A stretch of 64,000 bases of DNA from Gp6-AA40 sp963818645 (lineage in GTDB: Bacteria > Acidobacteriota > Vicinamibacteria > Vicinamibacterales > UBA2999). Shown here one piece after another: positions 35,595 to 44,442 of this stretch. The stretch spans positions 62,001-126,000 of the forward strand of contig CAWFTF010000007.1 of the NCBI GenBank assembly GCA_963818645.1, written 5' to 3'. The notes under the pieces are model-generated. The model saw only the letters and a program-made list of their open reading frames with translations. It was not told the origin of the DNA and searched no databases. The translations under genes and the position numbers were made by a program. Positions within the stretch are counted from its first letter, which is position 1. Every line of letters begins with the position of its first letter.

Positions 35595-37020
35595 GTGGCC
35601 GATCGGGAAGGCGACGCGCGCGAGACACTTCGAACGAGCGACGTCGTGTTGACCGTGACGGACGGCACGGCGCTGGCCACTGGTGCCGAGTTCTTCCCGG
35701 CGCTCGTGCGCAATCTCGCCGCGGCGCTGGGCGTTCCCTATGTTTTCGTCGCCGAATGCACCGACCGGACGAAGACCCGGGTCAGAACGCTGGCATTCTG
35801 GAACCGCGACCGTCTGAGCGACAACGTCGAATACAACCTCGGAGGCACACCCTGCGAGTTCGTCGTTGGTGGTGGTGTCAGCTATCACCCCGAGTTGCTC
35901 CAGTCGCGCTTCCCTGACGATCACGATCTCGTGGCGCTCGGAGCCGAGAGCTATCTCGGTGTGCCGATCACTGGAGCGTCAGGCGAGATCCTCGGACACC
36001 TCGCGATCCTCGATGTTCAACCGATGCCGGAGGACGCCGTTCGATCGCTCCTCCTGCGCACGTTTGCGTCACGCGCCGGCATGGAGCTCGAGCGACTCAG
36101 GGCGAGCGAAGAGATCGCCTCGCTCAATCGCCGGCTGGCGATCGCTGCCGACCGTGCGCGGTCGCTGCTCGCGATCAACAACGCGGTCGTCCTCAACCTG
36201 ACGCAGGACGCGCTGTTTCACGCCATCACCACCGCGCTTCGTCCGGTGATTCCGTTCGACCGGATGACGATCTTCCTGTACGACGAGCAGAAGAACGTGC
36301 TGCGCATGGTTGTCGCAGAGAGCACGGTGCCCTCGGACCACTTCGTGCCTGGATTCGAGTTGTCGCTGGACCAAAGTCACGCTGGCGTGTCGTTCAGAAG
36401 TCAGCGGCCGTTCTTCAATCCCGATCTCGCCAAGACGCGAACCTATCCGGGTGAAGAAGTGCTCTACAAGGAAGGCTTCCGATCGCTCGTCGTCGTGCCG
36501 CTCGTCGTGCGCGGCAAGAGCATCGGCACGCTGAACCTGGGCAGCGAGCGGCCGATGCAATACAACCAGCCCGAGGCTGACCTGCTGCAGGAAGTCGCCA
36601 ACCAGGTGGCGCTCGCCATCGAGAACATGCGCGAGTACGAGGAGATCGGCCGGTTGAAGGCGCAGCTCGAACGCGAGAACGTGTATCTGCGCGAAGAGAT
36701 TCTCGGCGAGCACAACTTCGAGGAGATCGTCGGCAACAGCCCACAGCTCACGGCCGTGCTCCACATGATCGAACGCGTCGCGCCCACCGACACGACGGTC
36801 CTGATTCTCGGAGAGACTGGGACGGGCAAGGAGCTAGTCGCGCGCGCGGTCCACAACCGCAGCCCTCGCCGATCGCATCCACTCGTCAAAGTGAACTGCG
36901 GCGCCATCTCCGCAGGGCTGATCGAAAGTGAACTCTTCGGACACGTCAAAGGGGCGTTCACCGGCGCGCTCGAGCGCCGCATCGGCAGATTCGAACTGGC
37001 CGATCGCGGCACTTCTTACG
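35595..37020 (+). CDS. Sigma-54-dependent activator with GAF sensors, 3' part lost in degenerate sequence
   Basis: Starts at GTG 35595. An N-terminal GAF domain (about residues 10-170), a short coiled coil, a second FhlA-like GAF (about 190-355), then the AAA+ core: FEEIVGNSPQLTAVL, Walker A GETGTGKE, VNCGAISAGLIESELFGHVKGAFTGA with the sigma-54-contacting GAFTGA, and RFELADRGT. At about 37015 the conserved continuation (expected LFLDEVxDLPLE) is only dimly visible as mutated bases, and the frame then enters A/T-rich sequence. Walker B, sensor II and Fis domains are missing. Probably a complete gene damaged in the assembly. Confidence 0.85.
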
Positions 37021-38446
37021 GCGGTCAGCGTCACCCGCCGCTGGAGTCACCAAAAAAAAAGAATAGAAAAGAAATAAGAACTGAAATTAGTTATAATAAT
37101 CCGAATGAAAGGGAATTAAGAAAAAAAATATAATAGAGATAATAAACTCCATATGATTAGTGTATTGAAGAACTGATTGAAGTGTTGATGTGTAGAAAGA
37201 GTATTGGTATGATAGTATTACAGGAGTAGAAGTAAATAAGTAGTGAGAATATAGTGGTGTTTGACAATAGGACTTTGAATAAATGAATAAATGTGTGATA
37301 TGAATAATGTTATGTATAAGTGGAACAGATTTAAAACACTCGGCGTGAAGACTTCTACTTCGGCTCGAAAGATTTATACGATGGGAATCTCGTTGTCGAA
37401 GTCGACGCGGTGCGTGTCGCGGCGCGGTAACGAGGATTCACGCTGATCTGATGGCGACACTCGCTCGACTTCTGGCTGACTAGAGATCTGCAGTCAGAAA
37501 GGTCACGCTGATGCGAGGACATCGAGTGAGTTACACGCAAACAACGGAGGGCACAAGCGGCTATCGCAAGCTGAAATGCGATGCACAGCATCTGCCAGAG
37601 CACGGACGATCTGCCACAGGCTGTTCTCGCAGTCTCTTGTAGGTCAACGATTCGCTAGCGGTGCGCACAGAACGGAACATCGTTCGGCACGATCGCGACG
37701 TGCCTCAATCGATGTGCAAGTGCACGAGTGAAACTCTAGTGTGAGGCAGCTTTTATGAGCGGGCAGTAACGGACTACGATATGAAGCGTGGGTAGAATCT
37801 GAAATGAATATGTGCTTTGCGTGTTTCGGTTGGTTGCGCGTAGTTTACGGCGGAGTAGCGCTATAGTGAAGGTGGATGAAGTAAATATAGATGATGCATT
37901 TTGAAGTCTGACATTGAAAGATTTGAAGGAAGTCGCAGAGGAATACGAAAAGCTGCAAGGGTTTGGTCGAGCAATAGTCGCATGCGACTGGAGTGAAAGA
38001 TGACTAAGAATAATGACACCGGGAAGGATTGGATTCGCAGAACGATGCTGTTCAGCACGTAGATATGTGTGAATGGAAGGTACGACGGCTTCGAAAAGTA
38101 GACATGCATTGAGCTCAGGACTTTGATGGAACACAGCGGCAGGGAATAAAGCGTTCTACTTAAGATGACGGATGCTGAGATCTAATTAGGAAAAGGGAAG
38201 TGGACACGCCGAACGGCAGCTCTTCTGGATGATACACGCGATTGTGTGGATACGAGAGAGTAATTTTTAAGAGATTACTGGTGGTAGGGAAGGTAACTCG
38301 GACGAACAGGAGCGTTAAAAGTGTTCGGTGCACGCCTCCACATCACGGCTGAGGCGCGGGTCCAGGATCGAATTCTGAGTATCTACTGTAACGGCGTTGC
38401 ATGGCATCAAGCAAGAGTGGACTAAGATAAATATGTCATCGGATCG
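37021..38446. other. Degenerate A/T-rich block without genes (probable assembly fault)
   Basis: From 37056 to 37335 the sequence is C-poor and A/T-rich, totally unlike its neighbours. Between about 37340 and 37480 traces of the expected sigma-54 activator are visible: GTCGAAGTCGACGCGG, GTCGCGGCG, TAACGAGGATT and GATGGCGAC echo the conserved VAATNRDL stretch in broken frames. No reading frame shows a recognisable family. Normal G+C-rich coding resumes at 38447. Best read as badly corrupted consensus; a decayed insertion is the alternative. Confidence 0.6.
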
Positions 38447-41230
38447 ATGACGGCCGAGGAACAACGTCTCGAAGAGTCACGCGAGCGCCAGAACAACTGG
38501 AAGCGCTGGGGACCGTACCTGAGCGAGCGCGCATGGGGAACGGTGCGCGAAGACTACAGCCCAGACGGCAGTGTCTGGGAGCACTTCCCGCACGATCACG
38601 CGCGGTCGCGCGCCTACCGTTGGAACGAAGACGGCATCGCCGGCATCTGCGACCGCCATCAGTCGATCTGCTTCGCCATCGCGTTGTGGAATGAGCAGGA
38701 TCCCATTCTCAAGGAGAGGCTGTTCGGCCTCTCGGCAACGAGGGCAATCACGGCGAGGACGTGAAGGAGTGCTACTTCTACCTGGACAGCACACCGACGC
38801 ACTCGTACATGAAGTTTTTGTACAAGTACCCACAGCGTGCGTTCCCCTACTTGCAACTCCTCGAAGAGAACCGTCGTCGCACGCGTCAGGAGGGGGAATT
38901 TGAGCTGGTCGACACGGGCGTCTTTGCGGACGATCGTTACTTCGACATCTTCGTCGAGTACGCGAAGGCCTCCTCCAACGACATCCTGATTCGCGTCGAC
39001 CGTCGTCAATCGAGCCAGCGTCGACGCACCGCTCCATCTGCTGCCGACGGTCTGGTTTCGCAACACGTGGTCCTGGGGACGCGGGACGTCTCGCCCGGAG
39101 CTGCAGCGGGTCGGCAACACGCCGGCCGTCGCGCTCACGCACGAAGAGCGGGGTCGCTACACGCTGCACTTCGAGGGAACGCCCGAGCTGCTCTTCAGCG
39201 AGAACGACACGAACCGCAAACGGCTCTTCGGCATCGACGACGGGCGCTCGTTCTCGAAGGACGGCATCAACGACTACGTCGTGCACGGAGTAAAGGAGGC
39301 GGTCAACCCGGCACAGCGCGGAACGAAGGCGGCCGGTCACTACCGGCTCGTCGTCGGGGCCGGCCAGTCGACGGCCGTCCGGCTACGACTGACGGACGGG
39401 GTCATCACTGAGGGAGCGGACGGTGTCGGCGACGACTTCGATCGCATCTTTGCCGCGAGGCAGGGAGAAGCCGACGAGTTCTACTCGACCGTGATTCCAG
39501 ACGCGCTCTCCGCAGACGCCGCAAACGTCATGCGTCAGGCGCTCGGCGGGATGCTCTGGTCGAAGCAGTTCTACTACTACGTCGTCCGCGACTGGCTGAA
39601 CGGCGACCCGGGCCAGCCTGCTCCGCCTGACTCGAGGCGACGCGGCAGGAACTCGCAATGGCCGCACCTGCACAACTCCGACGTCATCTCGATGCCGGAT
39701 AAGTGGGAGTACCCGTGGTACGCCGCGTGGGACCTCGCATTCCACTGCGTCGCACTCGCGCTCGTGGACTCCGAGTTCGCCAAGGACCAACTGATTCTGC
39801 TGCTGCGCGAGTGGTACATGCATCCCAACGGGCAACTCCCGGCGTACGAGTGGAAGCTCGACGACGTGAATCCGCCCGTGCATGCGTGGGCAGCGTGGCG
39901 CGTCTACAAGATCGAGAAGCGCCGCCGCGGCGTGGGCGATCGTCAGTTCCTGGAGCGCGTCTTCCACAAGCTGCTGATCAACTTCACGTGGTGGGTGAAT
40001 CGGAAGGATGCCGAGGGCAATAACGTGTTCCAGGGCGGCTTCCTCGGCCTCGACAACATTGGCGTCTTCGATCGCAGCGCGGCCCTTCCAACCAGCGGAC
40101 ACCTGGAACAGTCCGACGGCACGAGCTGGATGGGCACGTACTCACTGAACATGCTCGCCATCGCGATGGAACTTGCGGCCGAGGATTCGACCTACGAAGA
40201 CGTCGCCAGCAAATTCTGGGAGCACTTCCTCTACATCGCCGCCGCGATGAACAACCTCGGCCAGGATGGCGTGTCGTTGTGGAACGAGGCAGACGGCTTC
40301 TATTACGACGTGCTCCACGAGGAGAACGGCGACCAGTTTCCGCTGAAAGTGCGCTCGATGGTGGGGCTCATTCCCCTCTTCGCCGTCGAGACTCTCGAAC
40401 CGGAGGTGCTCGACAAACTTCCTGGTTTCAAGAAGCGCCTGGAATGGTTCATCGACAATCGACCCGACCTCACGGCGCATACCGCCTGTATGCGCACGCC
40501 CGGCAATGAGGAGCGTCGGCTGCTCTCAATCGTGACGGAGGAGCGATTGCGTCGCGTGCTGAAGGTCATGCTGGATGAGAACGAGTTCTTCTCGCCCTTC
40601 GGCATTCGCGCGCTCTCGCGCGCGCACCTGGAGAAGCCCTACATGCTGGAGATCGGTGGACAGATGCACAAGGTTGATTACGAGCCGGGGGAATCGACGA
40701 CGGCGTTGTTTGGCGGCAACTCGAACTGGCGCGGTCCGATCTGGTTCCCTGTCAACTTCCTCCTGGTCGAGTCCCTTCAACGTTTTCACTACTACCTGGG
40801 GGACGACTTCACCGTGGAGTGCCCGACCGGCTCAGGCCAGCAGATGACTCTCGACCAGGTCGCTGTGGAGTTGTCACGCCGGCTTGCACGCCCCTTCTTA
40901 CGGGACGCGACCGGCAGTCGCCCAGTCCACGGCGAAGACCTGCGATTCCGCGACGATCCGAACTGGCGCGATCTGCTCCTCTTCTACGAGCACATCCACG
41001 GCGACAATGGCCGCGGCGTGGGCGCCAGCCACCAGACCGGATGGACCGGCCTGGTAGCCAAGCTGCTTCAGCAAAGCGGCGAGCGTGTGGAGAAGACGCG
41101 CGCCGAGGAACAGGACCTCGAAGTCGGCATCGTGTCAGGTCAACGCAACGGCAACCAGATCTCGGTCCTGACCTGGACCGTGACGTGGACCGTGGACTGT
41201 GGACCGAGGACTGAGGACGGTGGACCCCTA
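38447..41230 (+). CDS. MGH1-type glycoside hydrolase (GH63-like), two compensating frameshifts
   Basis: Starts MTAEEQRLEESRERQNNWKRW with the family continuation WGPYLSERAWGTVREDYS. One base is missing near 38733 (before NEGNHGEDVKECYFYLDSTPTHSYM) and one is extra near 38998 (restoring VVNRASVDAPLHLLPTVWFR); the reading frame is the same before and after. The (alpha/alpha)6 catalytic part has NSDVISMPDKWEYPWYAAWD, GFLGLDNIGVFDRS and FGGNSNWRGPIWFPVNFLL. About 920 residues to WTGLVAKLLQQ. Beyond about 41175 the frame reads through a word repeat and into antisense bshA up to 41518, so the real stop is uncertain. Acts on alpha-glucosides or mannosyl-compounds by family. Confidence 0.85.
41176..41228 (+). 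repeat. GTGGACC word repeat between convergent genes
   Basis: Degenerate copies of GTGGACCGTGGACTG-like words in one orientation at the junction of the glycosidase and bshA genes. The glycosidase frame reads through it without a stop. Confidence 0.75.
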
Positions 41231-42371
41231 AGAAAGCAACTCCCGATAACACGCTTCGTACATCGGGACGACCCGCTCGACGCAGAACTCGCTGCGCACG
41301 CGGCGGCAGGCAGCCTGCGCCACCGACTTGTGCAGAACGGGATTGGTGAGCAGCTCGACGGCGCTCGCCGCCATCTCGTCGATTGCCTCGAGCGGATGCA
41401 GGAAGCCGCTCACGCCGTGCTCGATGACCTCGGGCAGCCCGCCCACGCGCGACGCGATCACCGGGACTTCGCACGCCATCGCCTCGAGCGCCGCGAGGCC
41501 GAAGCTCTCCTGCACTGATGGCAGCAGGAAGAGATCCGCGATCGACAGGAGGGGCACCACCTCCTCCTGCGCGCCAACGGCATCGACGATGGAGCTGATG
41601 CCAAGGTCTCTCGCCATCTGCTGCGCCGACGCCAGGTCTGGACCATCACCGACGAGCAGCAGCCGCGCAGGCACCTTCTTGCGGATGCGATCGAAGATCG
41701 CCACCACCGAGTCGACGCGCTTGACCGGCCGGAAATTCGAGACGTGCACGATGACCTTCGTCGCCTCGCTACCACCGGAGAAACGCTTCCGCAGATCCGG
41801 CCGCGGCTCGTCGCCGATGCACGGCGCAATCCAGGAAGTTGGGAATGACGGCGATCGGATGCTTTACGCCGAGCTCGGCGTACGTCGACGACCGCAGGCT
41901 GTTCGACACCGCCGTCACCGCATCCGACTGTTCGATCGAGAAGGCGACGATGCGCGAGTAGGACGGGTCGCTGCCGACGAGCGTAATGTCCGTGCCGTGC
42001 AGCGTGGTGACGACCTTCGGCCCCTTACCGTCCGCGCTCAGGATCTGTCTCGACAGAAACGCGGCGGTCGCGTGCGGCACCGCGTAGTGCGCGTGGATGA
42101 TGTCCAGATTCGACTCGCGCGCGACCTGCACGATCCGGTTCGCAAGCGACAACAGATACTGCGGCTCGCGGAACAGCGGATACGTCGGCGTCAGCACCTG
42201 GTGGAAGAACAGGCCTTCCTGAAAGTCTCCGAGCCTGAACGGCGTTTCCGTGCTGATGAAGTGCGCCTGATGCCCGCGAAGCGCAAGCGCCTTGCCGAGC
42301 TCGGTGGCCACGATCCCGCTTCCGCCGACCGAGGCGTAGCAGACGATGCCGACGTTGAGCGGACCAGTCAC
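41228..42371 (-). CDS. bshA: N-acetyl-alpha-D-glucosaminyl L-malate synthase (one-base frameshift)
   Basis: GT4 glycosyltransferase for the first step of bacillithiol synthesis, joining UDP-GlcNAc and L-malate. The N-terminus GIVCYASVGGSGIVATELGK and HFISTETPFRL with FFHQVLTPTYPLF is the BshA pattern; HGTDITLVGSDPSY and VIPNFLD follow. One extra base near 41825 breaks the frame; the C-terminal half continues HVSNFRPVKRVDSVV, with LLVGDGPD and the nucleotide-sugar site SVQESFGLAALEAMACEVPV. Corrected length is 380 residues, exactly the family norm. Starts in ATGA overlap with bshB1. bshC is not in the window. Confidence 0.9.
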
Positions 42372-43081
42372 GATGGAAGGAGGTGCGGCCGTAGAACAGG
42401 GTGTTTCACGACGATGCCTTCTGCAAATGCAACGCCGGCGAGCGCGCCGAACTGCGCGTCGCGGCTTTCAATCAGCTGCGTGAAGCTCGTCGATGTCAGA
42501 CGCGTCGCAACTGCACCTGGTTGTGCTGGACGAAACTGGCTGACGAAGCAGGCCAGGGCACGACGCTTGGTGTCGTAGTGCTCGCTCACGTCCACGACAA
42601 AGGAAGGCGAAGCGGAATCATTGATGAAGTAGTAGCAAATCGACTCGGGCTTCCACGCCTCACCATCCGCATCGTACTTCCTGAGACCGGCGCTGAAAAT
42701 GGCCTCCGTCAACAAGTGGCTCGCAGCCACGTGATCCGGATGGCGATCCGACCAGTACGGCACGGCGACGACGCGCGGCTGCGCTTTGCGAACGAGGCCC
42801 GCGATGGCGCGCATCTGATCAGCCTCCCGTCCAAGCGCGCGGTCTGGAAGGCGAAGGTTGATGCGCCACGCCGCACCGAGAACGTCACACGCGGCGTCCG
42901 CTTCAGCGAGCCGCTCGGTCACGGTGCCGTTGCTGCCCATCTCGCCCGCCGTCAGATCGCAGAGCCCGACCTGATGCCCGAGCGCCACGTGCTTGGCCAC
43001 CAGACCGCCGATGCCGATCTCGATGTCGTCCGGATGGGGACCAACGGCCAGCAGGTCGACTGGCGAAAGAGCCCTCGTCAT
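42368..43081 (-). CDS. bshB1: Bacillithiol biosynthesis deacetylase (GlcNAc-malate deacetylase)
   Basis: 237 residues of the PIG-L/LmbE family. VGPHPDDIEIGIGGLVAK carries the zinc-binding HPDD motif; LTAGEMGSNGTVTERLAEA and YWSDRHPDHVAASHLL supply the other His. It removes the acetyl group from GlcNAc-malate. A distinctive FINDSASPSFVVDVSEHYDTKRRAL segment matches the BshB1 branch. Overlaps FAD oxidoreductase upstream and bshA downstream by ATGA, so the three genes form one translational unit. Confidence 0.92.
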   Translation of the reverse strand: MTRALSPVDLLAVGPHPDDIEIGIGGLVAKHVALGHQVGLCDLTAGEMGSNGTVTERLAEADAACDVLGAAWRINLRLPDRALGREADQMRAIAGLVRKAQPRVVAVPYWSDRHPDHVAASHLLTEAIFSAGLRKYDADGEAWKPESICYYFINDSASPSFVVDVSEHYDTKRRALACFVSQFRPAQPGAVATRLTSTSFTQLIESRDAQFGALAGVAFAEGIVVKHPVLRPHLLPS

Positions 43082-44289
43082 CGCGTCCAGCCGAAGACCT
43101 CGTCGTGCTTGTCGGGCTCGCCGCTGGCCGCACGGGACAGCACGCGGGCCGCGAGAAACGCTCCGGACAGCGAGTCGCCCCCCAGGGCAAAGAGATGGCG
43201 CGGGTAGTTGCGATGCGGACCGATGTACATGATGCCGTCGGCGGTCTCTCCGTAAGCCCCCTCCCAGCCGTACTCGGGCTGAAGACCCGAGATCGCCGGA
43301 TTCATCATCAGCAACTCGTACATCAACTGACCGGTCCGCTGCACGAGAACCGCGTCACGCTTCCGCGCCGGCGTCTCGTCCTGCGCGGCGCCGGTCACGA
43401 GCAGACGACTGTCGCGCGTCCAGCGAACCTGATGTCGCGGCGATGCCGTGTCGCTGATCGTGACATCCGGACCGGCGAGCTGTTTCCGAATCGCGGCGGG
43501 CACTGGTTCAGTCATCGCGAAGTACTGCTCGCGAGGTTTGAAGTGACGCCGCAGCGGTTTGAACTCGCCCGTGGCGGTACCAGTGCACACGATGACGGTT
43601 TGAGCCCGTACGAGGCCTCCGTCAATGACGATCTCCACCTGCCTGGCGCCCGCACGAACCTTTGAGACGCGCGATCGCTCGAACAAGGTCCCGCCACGTG
43701 ACTTCGCCGCGGCAGCCAGGCCCAGGCAGGCGCGATGGGGGTCGAGCGTGAACGACGCACCGAGCCGAATACCTCCGGGCGCATCGAGGGCCGTCGCCTT
43801 TCGCACGTTCGCCGGCAACACCCACTGCGCGTCCAATCCAGCCGCCGCGCGCGCCTCGTACTCACGCCGCAGCCCCTTTCCATCGTCGCGCGATGCGACC
43901 TCGATGTAGTCGCAGGCTTCGAGTCCGCACTGGATGCGGAGCCGCCGGATGAGAGCGGCCGCATCGAGCGACGCCCGCCGCCAGCTTTCGAAGATGCGTC
44001 GCGACGTGCGAAGACCGTGGCGCTCGGAGACATCCCGGAATGACGGCCCGGGCTCCGGCAGCAGCAACCCCGCGCCGCGACCCGCACTTCCCTGCCCTAT
44101 GCGATCTGCTTCGATCAGGATCGGCTTGAGGCCGGCAACGGCGCATGCATAGGCCGTCGCGCAACCGGTCAACCCGCCGCCGATAATCGCGACCTCAGAG
44201 GAGAGCTCACCGCGAAGCCGGGGATGGTCGGGGCGACGCGAGCGTGGAAAGTTGTCGATCCATGGCGAGATTCCGTAACGTGTACGCAT
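43078..44289 (-). CDS. FAD-dependent oxidoreductase (DAO family) in the bacillithiol operon
   Basis: 403 residues. SSEVAIIGGGLTGCATAYACAVAG is the dinucleotide-binding Rossmann motif, followed by ILIEADRIGQGSAGRGAG. The middle is a D-amino-acid-oxidase/glycine-oxidase fold with FKPREQYFAMTEPVP, and the end DGIMYIGPHRNYPRHLFALGGDSLSGAF fits the FAD pyrophosphate region. Inferred to oxidise a secondary amine or similar substrate. Its tight coupling to bshB1 and bshA hints at a link to bacillithiol redox, but that is unproven. Its leader contains a large hairpin followed by a T-run. Confidence 0.85.
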   Translation of the reverse strand: MRTRYGISPWIDNFPRSRRPDHPRLRGELSSEVAIIGGGLTGCATAYACAVAGLKPILIEADRIGQGSAGRGAGLLLPEPGPSFRDVSERHGLRTSRRIFESWRRASLDAAALIRRLRIQCGLEACDYIEVASRDDGKGLRREYEARAAAGLDAQWVLPANVRKATALDAPGGIRLGASFTLDPHRACLGLAAAAKSRGGTLFERSRVSKVRAGARQVEIVIDGGLVRAQTVIVCTGTATGEFKPLRRHFKPREQYFAMTEPVPAAIRKQLAGPDVTISDTASPRHQVRWTRDSRLLVTGAAQDETPARKRDAVLVQRTGQLMYELLMMNPAISGLQPEYGWEGAYGETADGIMYIGPHRNYPRHLFALGGDSLSGAFLAARVLSRAASGEPDKHDEVFGWTR

Positions 44290-44310
44290 CAGGCGTCAAC
44301 CCGTGAGACT

Positions 44311-44373
44311 CCAAAAACCGTGCACGTGCGGCAGAAACCCGGGCAAAGATAGCGCCCCGGGGGCACGCACGGT
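44311..44373 (-). promoter_or_regulatory. Two-tier leader hairpin before the FAD-bshB1-bshA operon
   Basis: On the minus strand ACCGTGCGTGC (44363-44373) pairs with GCACGTGCACGGT (44317-44329) with a two-base bulge, enclosing a second CCCGGGG/CCCGGG stem. The hairpin runs into TTTTTGGAG, 22 bases before the ATG region. The architecture resembles the metK leader and could be an attenuator; it may equally act as a terminator for minus-strand read-through. Confidence 0.45.
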
Positions 44374-44442
44374 CTGGCCCCTGCCAGATTCTGGATCATC
44401 TTAGAACAGCGGTCTGACCGCATAATCACCATAATCAACACG

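Noticed and set aside
37355..38134. Minus-strand genes in the A/T-rich block
   Set aside because: The frames are compositionally odd, have no recognisable motifs and no ribosome sites; they fit random open frames in C-poor sequence.
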